Origin: Jiangella gansuensis DSM 44835
Lineage (GTDB): Bacteria > Actinomycetota > Actinomycetes > Jiangellales > Jiangellaceae
NCBI RefSeq assembly: GCF_000515395.1
Contig: NZ_KI911782.1
Location: 2,912,606-2,976,605 of the forward strand
Length of the DNA stretch: 64,000 nt
Direction: 5' to 3'
Of the stretch, positions 17,416 through 27,189 are shown in pieces. Numbering within the stretch: the first letter of the stretch is position 1; every line of letters starts with the position of its first letter. The notes under the pieces were generated by a model that saw only the letters and a list, made by a program, of their open reading frames with translations, was not told the origin of the DNA and did not search any database. A program made the translations under genes and the position numbers.

Positions 17416-18440
17416 GCGGCGCCCAGCGCGCCAAGGGGTGCCGGTTCCGGGTACTCCACGCCCAGCAGGCCCAGCGCCTCGTCGAGGATGGCGGCGATCT
17501 CGACGGTGTCGGACAACGGCATCTCCGGACACTCGGTGCGGCCCTCGCGGACGGCCTGGGCCACGGCGCGCAGCATCGGGACGTAACCGCGGCCCTCGGC
17601 CTCCAGTTCGATCTCCCGGACCTCCTCGACCCCGCGGCCGGGCGTGTTCACGTGCCGCAGGAGCGACGGGTGGTGGAACCGCGGCGGCACCTCCAGCCGG
17701 CCGGTCGTGCCCAGGACCAGCGCCGAGCCGGGTACCGGTGACACGAGGGATGCCTCCAGGTGCGCCCGCGCACCGCCGGTCCAGCGCAGCAGCATGCCCG
17801 CCTCGGCGTCGATGCCCTGCTCGTTCAGCGAACCGCTCACCGTGACATCCTGCGGCGCGCCCAGCAGCATCTGCGCGAACGCCACCGGGTAGATGCCGAC
17901 GTCGAGCAGCACGCCGCCGCCCTGTGCCGGGTCCCACAGCCGATGCGACCGGTCGTGCGGCGCGACGAACCCGAGGTCGGCGGAGACGGACCGGACGTCG
18001 CCGATGACGCCGTCGGCGACCAGCTGCCGCAGCTGGACGATGAGCGGATTGAACCGCGTCCACATGGCCTCCATGCAGAACACCCCCCGGTCGCGGGCCA
18101 ACTCCACCAGGCGGGTGGTCTCGGCCAGGGACGTACTGAACGCCTTCTCACACAGCACGGCCTTGCCTGCTTCGAGGGCGAGTTCGACCACCGGTGGGTG
18201 CTGGGCGTGTGGCGTGGCGACGTAGACGACGTCGACGGCCGGGTCTTCGACCAGGGCGCGGACGTCGTCGTAGGCGCGCTCGACACCGTACTGGCGGGCG
18301 AACTCCTCGGCCCGGAAGTGCAGCCGGGAGCTGACGGCCGCGAGCCGGCTGTTCTCCAGCAGGCGCAGGTCACCGGTGACGGAGTGGGCGATGGATCCGG
18401 TGGCGACGATGCCCCACCCGATGGCGCGTTCGGAAGTCAC
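17400..18440 (-). CDS. Gfo/Idh/MocA family oxidoreductase
   Basis: This 346-residue NAD(P)-dependent dehydrogenase-like protein has an N-terminal Rossmann domain (GWGIVATGSIAHSV, then VDVVYVATPHAQHPPVVELAL) and the family EKAFS segment (LCEKAFSTSLAET, where Lys is the usual catalytic residue, E-K-P in most members). The C-terminal substrate domain has GGGVLLDVGIYPVAF. It acts on a sugar, polyol or related compound that cannot be named from sequence. A GTG start at 18440 gives VTSERAIGWG. Neighbours give no pathway. It ends over the HEPN remnant. Confidence 0.9.
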   Translation of the reverse strand: MTSERAIGWGIVATGSIAHSVTGDLRLLENSRLAAVSSRLHFRAEEFARQYGVERAYDDVRALVEDPAVDVVYVATPHAQHPPVVELALEAGKAVLCEKAFSTSLAETTRLVELARDRGVFCMEAMWTRFNPLIVQLRQLVADGVIGDVRSVSADLGFVAPHDRSHRLWDPAQGGGVLLDVGIYPVAFAQMLLGAPQDVTVSGSLNEQGIDAEAGMLLRWTGGARAHLEASLVSPVPGSALVLGTTGRLEVPPRFHHPSLLRHVNTPGRGVEEVREIELEAEGRGYVPMLRAVAQAVREGRTECPEMPLSDTVEIAAILDEALGLLGVEYPEPAPLGALGAAQRSR

Positions 18441-18476
18441 GGAACCCGAACCTATCCTCCCGTCCCGATCGCTCGG

Positions 18477-19433
18477 CTACGCGGCCACGTGGACGGCAGG
18501 TGCTGGGACGCCCTTGCGTGCCAGCCGGTAGGCGGCTCGGTTGAACATCGCGCGCACGATCAACGGGTGGAGGTGGCGGATCAGCGCATAGTAGGCCCGT
18601 CCGCGTCGATCGTGCAGCTGCACGGCACCGCTCAGTACGATCCGTGTCGGCTCGCACCGCACCGCGGTGCGGAAGTCCAGATGACCGGCGTCGGCCCCGA
18701 GCAGCACCTCGTCCTCGCCCCGCTCGATGACGGCGAAGGTGTCCGGACTCCCCCGGTCGATTCCGACGAGTCCGACGAGGCGCTCGCGTATCCCCATCAG
18801 CGCGCCGCCCCACGGCGGCAGGTCGGTGAAGATCGCCTGCGCCCAGAGGTCCGGGTCGGCCGGAGTCTCGCGGCGGCGCTCGATCACGAACACGTCGGAG
18901 TCGTCGACTCGCGGCAGTGCGCCGACGATCAGGCCGGCCTGCGGCTGCTCGACTGCGCGGGCTCTCGGCCGCTCGAACCAGCGCAGCAGTCGTGCGTAAG
19001 CGGACAAGGCGGTCGGGCGCGCGGGCGGCGCATCCACGGCGGCCTGCAGGCGGTCCAGCACCTGCTCGAGGACGGCGTCGTGGGACGGCTCGATCAGGGT
19101 CTTCCAGGCGAGCCACGCCGCCGGCCCGGCGTCCGCATCGACCTCGTGCCGGACAGCCGAGCGCCCCGGACCGAGCGTTGTCACGGTGAAGGTGTGCGTG
19201 CCGGTGATGCCGAGCCCGTCAGGGAACGTGAACTCGACCAGCCGACCGGGCTCGTAGGCGCTGATCGTGCCGTGGGTGCCGCTCGCACCGACCGCGAGCG
19301 GCCCATCGAGCCGCATCGGCTCCCACAGCGGGGGGTAGAGCACGTCGTCGGGCTGGCCCATCGTGGCCAACAGCGGCGCGATGTCCTCCGCGCCGGCGTC
19401 GACGACTCTCTCGTGGACGTTGCGGATTCTCAT
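18477..19433 (-). CDS. SRPBCC-like plus DUF2867-like fusion protein
   Basis: The 318-residue protein appears to join two lipid-binding-type folds. The first half (about 1-150) has an SRPBCC/polyketide-cyclase pattern (LVEFTFPDGLGITGTHTFTV, HEVDADAG). The second half (about 165-318) resembles DUF2867 (LWAQAIFTDLPPWGGALMGI, DTFAVIERGEDEVLLGAD, HLHPLIVRAMFNRA). No catalytic residues can be assigned. ATG 19433 is chosen because GAAGGGGA precedes it and because longer reading enters the divergent tetR promoter. It shares a 49-base promoter region, with two operators, with the tetR gene and is probably repressed by it. Confidence 0.85.
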   Translation of the reverse strand: MRIRNVHERVVDAGAEDIAPLLATMGQPDDVLYPPLWEPMRLDGPLAVGASGTHGTISAYEPGRLVEFTFPDGLGITGTHTFTVTTLGPGRSAVRHEVDADAGPAAWLAWKTLIEPSHDAVLEQVLDRLQAAVDAPPARPTALSAYARLLRWFERPRARAVEQPQAGLIVGALPRVDDSDVFVIERRRETPADPDLWAQAIFTDLPPWGGALMGIRERLVGLVGIDRGSPDTFAVIERGEDEVLLGADAGHLDFRTAVRCEPTRIVLSGAVQLHDRRGRAYYALIRHLHPLIVRAMFNRAAYRLARKGVPAPAVHVAA

Positions 19434-19444
19434 GCGATCCCCTT

Positions 19445-19485
19445 CCATACGCCACCGTATGGCGTAACCATACGGTACCGTATGG
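19445..19485. promoter_or_regulatory. Double palindromic operator between DUF2867-like gene and tetR
   Basis: Two 18-bp dyads lie 23 bp centre to centre: CCATACGCCACCGTATGG (19445-19462) and CCATACGGTACCGTATGG (19468-19485). Both have the half-sites CCATAC/GTATGG and the second is a perfect palindrome. The second covers the tetR start codon at 19482. The dyads are the obvious binding sites for the adjacent TetR regulator, which would repress both genes; this is inference from position and symmetry. Confidence 0.85.
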
Positions 19486-20060
19486 CTGTGCCGTCGAGAC
19501 AACGTCTTTCCGCCGCCGACTGGACGGTCGCGGCGTTCGAGGCGCTGGCCGACGGCGGACTCGCCGCCGTCGCCGTCGAGCCGATCGCGGTCCGTCTCGG
19601 CGCGACAAAGGGCAGCTTCTACTGGCATTTCACCGGCCGGGACGCGCTGATCACGGCGGCGCTGGAGCTGTGGGAGCGCGTCGACACCGAAGAGGTCATC
19701 GCCGAGATCGACGTCCTGCCCGCGGGCCTGCCCCGCCTGCGCGCCCTGATCGTCGGGGCGGTGGAGAGCCGCAACGACCAGGGTGCGCGCGCGGAGTTGG
19801 CGCTGCAGCCGACCGCCCGCCATCCGCTCGTCGCCCCGGTGCTGGCCCGGGTCACCCGCCGACGCCTCGGCTACCTCGCCGAACAGTTCGCCGAGCTGGG
19901 GTTCTCACCGGACGAGGCGGCGCGCCGGGCCCAGCTCGCCTACACCAGCTATCTCGGGCTTGCACAGCTCGCGCACGCGACACCCGGTGAGGCAGATCTC
20001 TCGCCCGCCTTCCTGGACACGATGCTCGAGGTGCTCGCCAATCCCACCCAGCCGGCGTGA
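19482..20060 (+). CDS. TetR family transcriptional regulator
   Basis: This 192-residue regulator has an N-terminal TetR HTH (FEALADGGLAAVAVEPIAVR then LGATKGSFYWHFTGRDALI, with the signature KGSFYWHF) and a helical ligand domain from about residue 60. It is divergent from the SRPBCC/DUF2867 gene, its likely target. The ATG at 19482 lies inside the right operator and leaves no room for a Shine-Dalgarno, so the mRNA may be leaderless and autorepressed; GTG 19488 is an alternative start. The ligand is unknown. Confidence 0.92.
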   Translation: MAVPSRQRLSAADWTVAAFEALADGGLAAVAVEPIAVRLGATKGSFYWHFTGRDALITAALELWERVDTEEVIAEIDVLPAGLPRLRALIVGAVESRNDQGARAELALQPTARHPLVAPVLARVTRRRLGYLAEQFAELGFSPDEAARRAQLAYTSYLGLAQLAHATPGEADLSPAFLDTMLEVLANPTQPA

Positions 20061-20100
20061 CCGGCTGACCGATTGTCGGCGGTCGCGTGGCGTGATCTCG

Positions 20101-20106
20101 TATGAT
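20101..20106 (+). promoter_or_regulatory. -10 element TATGAT of a likely leaderless promoter
   Basis: TATGAT matches the -10 consensus at five of six positions and lies eight bases before the ATG at 20115. Transcription would begin at about 20113-20115, at or next to the start codon, so the mRNA of the exported-protein trio would be leaderless. No clear -35 is seen at the proper distance; TTGTCG at 20073-20078 is too far (22 bases). Confidence 0.5.
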
Positions 20107-20114
20107 CGCCCGCG

Positions 20115-20714
20115 ATGAGGACGTCGTTGCGCTGGGCCATCGCCGCGGGGACGGTGGTCGCCGCGGGTGCCGGCGCCGTCGCCGTGACCGGGGGTTTCGG
20201 TGCCGCCGCTCCCCCGCCGCGCGAGACGGCCGCCGCGGGCGACCCCGTCGACGCCGGCCCGGCCGAGCTCGCGGCCCATGCGTGGACCGTCCGCGACGAC
20301 ATCGCCACCCGGGCGCTGGAGGGCATCGACGGCGCCGAAGCCTGGCTGGTGCTCGCGGCCGAGGTCACCGCCGCAACCGACCTGACCACGAAGTTCCCGG
20401 ACGACGCGCTCGCGCTGCCCGACGGCCTGGGGGTGGACGATCCGGAACAGGTTGTCCTCCTGCCCGACCTGCGCCGGGGTCCGGACCTGCAGCCCGGCCT
20501 GCCGAGTCAGGTCCTGCTGCTGTGGCCGCTGCCCGGGGACGTCCTCGCCGGCGACGCGCTGGCCGACGACGATCTCCCACTCGACTACGTCCGGCTGCGG
20601 CTGGACGACAGCACCATCGACTCCAGCCAGGTGTGGCGGGTCGACGGCGTCGCGGCCACTACCGTCGTGCCCCGCGACGATGCCGTCGGCGACGAACTGG
20701 CCGAGGAGGACTGA
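20115..20714 (+). CDS. Exported protein of unknown function, first of a coupled trio
   Basis: This 199-residue protein has an N-terminal hydrophobic segment (about 7-31) consistent with a signal peptide or anchor, then a Pro/Ala-rich stretch and an acidic, low-Cys extracellular domain (for example DPEQVVLLPDLRRGPDLQPG). No family is recognised. Its stop overlaps the next start (TGATG), so it is translated together with two other small exported proteins. Gene order and coupling suggest a surface or secreted complex. Confidence 0.8.
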   Translation: MRTSLRWAIAAGTVVAAGAGAVAVTGGFGAAAPPPRETAAAGDPVDAGPAELAAHAWTVRDDIATRALEGIDGAEAWLVLAAEVTAATDLTTKFPDDALALPDGLGVDDPEQVVLLPDLRRGPDLQPGLPSQVLLLWPLPGDVLAGDALADDDLPLDYVRLRLDDSTIDSSQVWRVDGVAATTVVPRDDAVGDELAEED

Positions 20715-21295
20715 TGGCGCGGCACGCCCGGCGGCGCCGGCCCTCCAGGACCGGCCTGGCCGCTATGACGCTGGTCGCCGTGGCGGCGGGCGCCCTGGCT
20801 TCCGAGGCCGAGTCCCGCTGGCCGGTGAACGCGCCGTTCGTCCGCACCGGCGCGGTCGGCACGGTGCTCGACATCGAGCCGGTCCGGGTGACGGTGCACG
20901 GCGTCCGCTCCGCGACCGTGCTGTCCGACGGCCTCGACGAGCTGGAGTCCGCGGGCACGTGGATCGCCGTCGACGTGTCCGCCGCCGCCCTCACCGAACC
21001 GGCCACCATCGCGGAGATGGCGTTGCGCGACACGGCCGGCCGGGAGTTCCGGCAGACCGACCGCTCGTCCAACCCGATGGTGGGCAGCGCGTTCGATCCG
21101 CTGATCACCGAGCGCGGCGAGGTGGTCTTCGAAGTGCCCGACGACGTCGCCGGTGAGGTCGTCCCGGTGATCAGCCCGGACGCGCCGCGCCGCGCCGTAC
21201 CGCGGGCGGCGGCCGAGGTGCCGCTGACCGTCGAAGCGCCTAGTCCGGAGCCCCTGGTCCCACGTGGTCGCGAGCTGGCGACGGAGGACGCATGA
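20714..21295 (+). CDS. Exported protein of unknown function, second of the trio
   Basis: The 193-residue protein starts MARHARRRRPSRTGLAAMTL, a basic head followed by a hydrophobic segment (about 14-32), then a beta-rich domain. Segments such as VLDIEPVRVTVHGVRSATV, GTWIAVDVSAAAL and GEVVFEVPDDVAGE resemble the pattern of DUF4352/immunoglobulin-like extracellular domains, though I cannot confirm a family. The start and end overlap neighbours by TGATG and ATGA. It is likely an anchored periplasmic-side protein. Confidence 0.8.
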   Translation: MARHARRRRPSRTGLAAMTLVAVAAGALASEAESRWPVNAPFVRTGAVGTVLDIEPVRVTVHGVRSATVLSDGLDELESAGTWIAVDVSAAALTEPATIAEMALRDTAGREFRQTDRSSNPMVGSAFDPLITERGEVVFEVPDDVAGEVVPVISPDAPRRAVPRAAAEVPLTVEAPSPEPLVPRGRELATEDA

Positions 21296-21798
21296 GCGGC
21301 GGCTGGTGGCGGCGCAACCGGCTGGCGTTGCCGGCCATGGTGCTGGCCCTCGGCGCGCTGACCTGGCCGGCGTCGGAATCCGCGCGCGAGCAGTGGTGGC
21401 CCAACGGCGAACACGTCGCCCACTCCCCCGGCGCCGACGGCTGGACCACCGTCGACGGCGTCGGGTTGCGGCTGGCGAGCTTCGGCCCGGCCGAGGCACC
21501 CGATCCCGACGACCCGATCCCGGCCGGGCACACCGTCTGGCGGGCCGAGGTCGAGGGCACGCCCGCGGACGAGTCGCTGTCCTGCGACGTGACGCTGCAG
21601 GACACCGAGGGTCTCCGATACGGCAGCCGCGGCCACTACCTGCCGTCGTTCGACGACGAGACCTTCGGCCTCGCCTGCGGCGGCGACGAGCCGGGCGGCG
21701 TCGTCTACTTCATGCTGCCGGACGACAGTGAGCCGCACGCGGTACGGGTGCGGTCGCTCAGCACCCTGCCGGACTACTGGCTGCTGCCCGCCGGCTGA
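21292..21798 (+). CDS. Exported protein of unknown function, third of the trio
   Basis: This 168-residue protein has an N-terminal hydrophobic segment (LALPAMVLALGALTWPA) after a short basic head, then an extracellular domain with Cys at SLSCDVTL and GLACGG that could form a disulfide. It shares the overall layout of the preceding gene (anchor, then a beta-type domain with GLRLASFG, VWRAEVEG and RVRSL segments). It is coupled by ATGA to that gene and overlaps the 3' end of the convergent membrane-protein gene by 25 bases. Confidence 0.8.
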   Translation: MSGGWWRRNRLALPAMVLALGALTWPASESAREQWWPNGEHVAHSPGADGWTTVDGVGLRLASFGPAEAPDPDDPIPAGHTVWRAEVEGTPADESLSCDVTLQDTEGLRYGSRGHYLPSFDDETFGLACGGDEPGGVVYFMLPDDSEPHAVRVRSLSTLPDYWLLPAG

Positions 21799-23054
21799 CC
21801 GGCGGAGCGGATCTCGGCGGGAGCGCCGCCCGCGGCCGGTTCCGCCGCCACCGTCGAGGTCACCGGGAGCCGCCCCACCAGCGCGTCGGCCGCCGCGGCC
21901 AGTAGGGCCGCCGAGAGTATCTGGACGACGATGGTCGTCACCATGTCCAGCGGCCGGGCCACGGCGAGCCAGTCGATGATGGGCGCGGGACCGACGACCA
22001 GCCGCGCGGCGCCCCAGATGACGTACCCGACCTGCCCCACCGCGACATAGGCCAGGCAGAACAGCAGCGCCGAGTTCCACCCGGACCGCCAGATCATGGC
22101 CACGCCACCGATGAGCGGTCCGAACCGCCGCTCGGAGTCGAGGCTCGCCCGCCAGGCGCGTTCCACCGTGCGCTCGCCCACCCGCGCCGACACCCGTCCG
22201 ACCAGCCGTGATGCCCGGGACGCGCCGTCACCGGACACGGACACGGCCGCCGCCGGCTGGGTGCCGTACACAACCGCGCCGAAGGCCAGCCACGAGATCG
22301 GCACCACGATGCCCACGAACAAGCCCGCCGCCAGCACCTCTCCGGCCGGGCCGGCGATCTCCGACAGAGTGGCCAGTGCCTGAAACCGCTCGGTCAGCCC
22401 CTCCCGCCAGGTGTTGATCCGTTCGGTCACCACGCGCGTGCCGAGCCACTCCCGGCCGATGGACGTGGCCAGCGCGATCACGAAGACACTCAGCACGATC
22501 CACACCACGTCGCAGTAACCGCCGAGCGCCTGCAGCATGCCCCGGCGCAGCGACGTGTGCTCACGGCGGCGGGCCAGCCGGCCGGCCAGCCAGCGCACCG
22601 CCAGCGCGCCGAGCGCGGTGCCGAGGACGACGGCGGACGCCGCCTGCGGGATGCGGGAACCCACCTCGAGACCGCTGCCCATCAGGGCGACGGTGTCGTG
22701 GGCGGACTCGTTGTAGTACTGCCGTTGGTCCTGTTCGAGCGTGCCGTAGTGCTCGTAGACGACGAGGAACGGCACGATCATGCTGCCGAGCACGGCGAAC
22801 ACCGTGCGCACGCGCCGCCCGGCCGGCACCGTGGACGGCCGCATGACCAGCAGCATCGCGACGGTCACGAGCATCGCGCTCAGCGGCACGAGGGCCAGGA
22901 CCAGCAGCCCGAGTACCGCCGAGTGCCGGCCGGCCCAGACCGCCGCGTCGAGGGTGAACTCACGCACCACCAGACCGGCCGCGGCCAGGGCGACCAGGGC
23001 GGGCCAGCAACGGCGAAGGCGCCGCCATGCGTCGAGCAGGACGGCGCCTCTCAC
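21774..23054 (-). CDS. Multi-pass membrane protein of unknown function
   Basis: The 426-residue protein has about eight to nine hydrophobic segments, including ALVALAAAGLVVREF, VLGLLVLALVPLSAMLVTVA and VVWIVLSVFVIALAT. The conserved-looking loop FLVVYEHYGTLEQDQRQYYN lies in the first third. No transporter or enzyme signature is seen. A GTG at 23054 (VRGAVLLDAW) is used because the ORF runs antisense to mpa beyond it. It lies 14 bases downstream of mpa, so it may be cotranscribed with it. Its 3' end overlaps the third exported-protein gene, which suggests a possible link with that trio. Confidence 0.78.
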   Translation of the reverse strand: MRGAVLLDAWRRLRRCWPALVALAAAGLVVREFTLDAAVWAGRHSAVLGLLVLALVPLSAMLVTVAMLLVMRPSTVPAGRRVRTVFAVLGSMIVPFLVVYEHYGTLEQDQRQYYNESAHDTVALMGSGLEVGSRIPQAASAVVLGTALGALAVRWLAGRLARRREHTSLRRGMLQALGGYCDVVWIVLSVFVIALATSIGREWLGTRVVTERINTWREGLTERFQALATLSEIAGPAGEVLAAGLFVGIVVPISWLAFGAVVYGTQPAAAVSVSGDGASRASRLVGRVSARVGERTVERAWRASLDSERRFGPLIGGVAMIWRSGWNSALLFCLAYVAVGQVGYVIWGAARLVVGPAPIIDWLAVARPLDMVTTIVVQILSAALLAAAADALVGRLPVTSTVAAEPAAGGAPAEIRSAGQPAGSSQ

Positions 23055-23068
23055 CGCGGACGGGCCCC

Positions 23069-24754
23069 TTACAGGTACTGGCCGGTGTTGGCCACGGTGT
23101 CGATGGACCGGCCGGCCTCGCTGCCCTGCTTGCCGGAGATGAGCGTGCGGATGTAGACGATCCGCTCGCCCTTCTTGCCGGAGATGCGCGCCCAGTCGTC
23201 GGGGTTGGTGGTGTTGGGCAGGTCCTCGTTCTCCTTGAACTCGTCGAAGCACGCGGTGAGCAGGTGCTGCACCCGCAGGCCCTTCGAGCCGGTGTCGAGG
23301 AGGTCCTTGATCGCCATCTTCTTCGCCCGGTCGACGATGTTCTGGATCATCGCGCCGGAGTTGAAGTCGCGGAAGTACAGGACCTCTTTGTCACCGTTGG
23401 CGTAGGTGACCTCGAGGAACCGGTTCTCCTCGGTCTCGGAGTACATCTTCTCGACCGCCCGCTGGATCATGGCCGCCGTCGTCGCCGCCGAGTCGCCGCC
23501 GTGCTCGGCGAGGTCGTCGGGGTGCAGCGGCAGGGTGGTCGTGAGGTACTTGCTGAAGATGTCGCGAGCAGCCTCGGCGTCCGGTCGCTCGATCTTGATC
23601 TTCACGTCCAGGCGACCGGGCCGCAGGATGGCCGGGTCGATCATGTCCTCGCGGTTGGACGCGCCGATGACGATGACGTTCTCGAGGCTCTCGACGCCGT
23701 CGATCTCGCTCAGCAACTGCGGGACGATGGTGTTCTCGACGTCGGACGACACGCCGGACCCGCGGGTGCGGAACAGCGAGTCCATCTCGTCGAAGAACAC
23801 GATGACCGGCGTGCCCTCGCTGGCCTTCTCACGAGCCCGCTGGAAGACCAGCCGGATGTGCCGTTCGGTCTCGCCGACGTACTTGTTGAGCAGCTCCGGG
23901 CCCTTGATGTTGAGGAAGTACGACTTGTGCTCGGACATCCCCTTGAGCTTCGCGATCTGCTTGGCCAGGGAGTTCGCGACCGCCTTGGCGATCAGCGTCT
24001 TGCCGCATCCGGGCGGGCCGTAGAGCAGGACGCCCTTCGGCGGGCGCAGTTCGTGCTCGCGGAACAGCTCCGCGTGCAGGAACGGAAGCTCGACCGCGTC
24101 GCGGATCTGGTCGATCTGCCGCGTCAGGCCGCCGATGTCAGTGTAGTCGATGTCCGGGACCTCTTCGAGGATGAGCTCCTCGACCTCGGACTTCGGGATG
24201 CGCTCGTAGACGAAACCGGCGCGCGGCTCCAGCAGCAGCGAGTCACCGACGCGCAAGCCGGAGTCCTGAAGCGGGGAGGCGATGCGCACCACCCGCTCCT
24301 CGTCGGTGTGCCCGATGACCAGGGCGCGATCGCCGTCGGCCAGCAGCTCCTTGAGCATGACGACCTCGCCGATGCGTTCGTACTCGAGGGCGCGCACGAC
24401 GTTGAGAGCCTCGTTGAGCATGACCTCCTGACCGGGCCGCAGCTCGTCGAGGTCGACCTCGGGGCTGACGGCCACGCGCAGCTTGCGGCCGCCGGTGAAC
24501 ACGTCGACGGTGCCGTCGTCGTGTCGCACCAGGAAGGTGCCGAACCCGGACGGCGGCTGCGCCAGCCGGTCGATCTCCTCCTTCAGCGCGACGATCTGGT
24601 CGCGCGCCTCGCGGAGAGTGGCCGCCAGCCGCTCGTTCTGGGCGTTCACCGATGCCAGGCGGGCCTCGAGGAACGCCACCTCCCCAGCCATGTCGGACGG
24701 CTCCCGCCCGGAGCCCCGACGGCCGTGGTCGAAGCCATCGTCGTACGAAGCCAT
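23069..24754 (-). CDS. mpa: Proteasome-associated AAA+ ATPase Mpa/ARC
   Basis: Mpa binds Pup through its N-terminal coiled coil, unfolds the tagged protein and threads it into PrcA/PrcB. The 561-residue protein has the coiled coil (about 25-65, [20 protein letters not shown]), two OB-like interdomain folds (about 70-200), then one AAA+ module with Walker A GPPGCGKT, Walker [13 protein letters not shown] and sensor/arginine-finger region RPGRLD. It ends GQYL, the C-terminal motif that docks into the alpha ring. ATG 24754 follows GAGGAGGTGCGAG; TAGGGT and a possible TATAG box lie just upstream. It is separated from dop by a 6-kb accessory block. Confidence 0.97.
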   Translation of the reverse strand: MASYDDGFDHGRRGSGREPSDMAGEVAFLEARLASVNAQNERLAATLREARDQIVALKEEIDRLAQPPSGFGTFLVRHDDGTVDVFTGGRKLRVAVSPEVDLDELRPGQEVMLNEALNVVRALEYERIGEVVMLKELLADGDRALVIGHTDEERVVRIASPLQDSGLRVGDSLLLEPRAGFVYERIPKSEVEELILEEVPDIDYTDIGGLTRQIDQIRDAVELPFLHAELFREHELRPPKGVLLYGPPGCGKTLIAKAVANSLAKQIAKLKGMSEHKSYFLNIKGPELLNKYVGETERHIRLVFQRAREKASEGTPVIVFFDEMDSLFRTRGSGVSSDVENTIVPQLLSEIDGVESLENVIVIGASNREDMIDPAILRPGRLDVKIKIERPDAEAARDIFSKYLTTTLPLHPDDLAEHGGDSAATTAAMIQRAVEKMYSETEENRFLEVTYANGDKEVLYFRDFNSGAMIQNIVDRAKKMAIKDLLDTGSKGLRVQHLLTACFDEFKENEDLPNTTNPDDWARISGKKGERIVYIRTLISGKQGSEAGRSIDTVANTGQYL

Positions 24755-24957
24755 CTCGCACCTCCTCGTAAGGGGGTCGTCTATAGCCAGACCCTACAGT
24801 CGCGGCGCCCGAACGCCACGCAGGAGATCAGGTAGTGACCAGATGTTGACGTTCGGTGTCATCCGGCGGTGATTGTCTCTACCCCAACTCGCGACCGGCA
24901 CCACGGGTTCCACCCCCGTCCGACCTGCGCCGAGGCGCCGGCTCACGCTCAGCCGCG

Positions 24958-26022
<1,065 letters not shown>

Positions 26023-27129
26023 TCAGCGGGCGGCCAGCGCCGCGTCGACGTCGGCGGTGGCGAGCACGCCGTACACGCGGCCGTGCTCGTCCACCACCAG
26101 GTACTCCGACGCGGGTGTCTCCCGGATGGCGCGCAACAGCGCGTCGCCTGTGACGTCCAGCGCCAGCACCATGCCCTTCTCCAAGGAGCGCGCCGACTGG
26201 GCGATGGTGACCCACGGCCGGCGCTGCTCCGGGATGGCGGTCACCGCGGCCTCGCTGACCAGGCCGGTGGGACGGCCCGCGCTGTCGACCACCACGAGGG
26301 ACGTGACCCCGGCGAGGTCGGCCTGCTTGAGCGCCTCGGACACGGGGAGGTCCGGGGCGACCGGCGCGGCCCGCCGCGCCAGCGTCCGGGTGTCGAGCCG
26401 GGGCAGCCGGGCGCGCATCCGCCCTACCGCCAGCGCCTGGGTGGCGCCGGTCCACATCAGCGCGGCCACCAGCCCGGCCCACACCATGCCGAACAGGGTC
26501 GGCTGACCGCCGCTGAGCACGAACGGCGTCACCAGCACGAGGGCCGCGAGGACCTGCCCGGCCCGGGCAGCCACGACGGTGCCCCGGTTCTCGTCGCCGC
26601 TCAGCCGCCACACCGTGGCCCGCAGCATGTGCCCGCCGTCCAGCGGCAGCGCCGGGAGGAGGTTGAACACGCCGACGACGAGGTTGGCGAGGGCGAGCTC
26701 CCAGACCAGGAACCGAAGCACGTCGTCGTCGACGACCTGGGTGCCGAGCAGCCCCAGCCCGCCCAGCACCAGCGACAGCGCGGGACCGGCCGCGGACACG
26801 ACGATGTCGCGGCCGGGTGTCGGCGACTCGCGCTCGATCTCGGTGTAGCCGCCGAGGAAGTGCAGCGTGATGCCGCGCACCGGAAGGCCGAACGCGCGCG
26901 CGGTGAGGGCGTGGCCGAACTCGTGCAGCAGCACCGACACGTACAGCAGGACGGCGAACGCCCCGGCCACGACGTAGGCGCCGTTGCCGAGACCGGGCAG
27001 ATAGTCGGTGACCAGCGGCTCGCCCCAGTAGGTGATCACCGCAGCCACGATGAACCACGTCGGGCTGACGTGCACGGGTATGCCCGCCATCCGCCCGAGG
27101 CTCAGCTTCCGCCCGTCACGAGTCGCCAC
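26023..27129 (-). CDS. Site-2-type zinc metalloprotease (M50) with CBS domains
   Basis: This 368-residue membrane protease should cleave a transmembrane substrate. It has the zinc motif HEFGH (69-73) in LLYVSVLLHEFGHALTARAF, a second motif LPLDGGHML supplying the third ligand Asp, several membrane segments, and a C-terminal pair of CBS-like repeats (about 250-365, with SLVVVDSAGRPTGLVSEA and EYLVVDEHGRVYGVLATADV). CBS pairs usually bind adenine nucleotides and may regulate the enzyme. A GTG start at 27129 gives VATRDGRKLSLGRMAG. The physiological substrate is unknown; an anti-sigma factor is possible. It diverges from the RecB-like gene. Confidence 0.93.
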   Translation of the reverse strand: MATRDGRKLSLGRMAGIPVHVSPTWFIVAAVITYWGEPLVTDYLPGLGNGAYVVAGAFAVLLYVSVLLHEFGHALTARAFGLPVRGITLHFLGGYTEIERESPTPGRDIVVSAAGPALSLVLGGLGLLGTQVVDDDVLRFLVWELALANLVVGVFNLLPALPLDGGHMLRATVWRLSGDENRGTVVAARAGQVLAALVLVTPFVLSGGQPTLFGMVWAGLVAALMWTGATQALAVGRMRARLPRLDTRTLARRAAPVAPDLPVSEALKQADLAGVTSLVVVDSAGRPTGLVSEAAVTAIPEQRRPWVTIAQSARSLEKGMVLALDVTGDALLRAIRETPASEYLVVDEHGRVYGVLATADVDAALAAR

Positions 27130-27189
27130 AGCACAAGGCTACGGCGTGTGCCGGCCACTCTGTCGGTGGTGTGTTCTACGCTCGCGAAC

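Noticed and set aside
17760-19481. Plus-strand extension of tetR to a 766-residue protein
   Set aside because: It runs antisense through two real genes and through the operator; the TetR fold begins at 19482.
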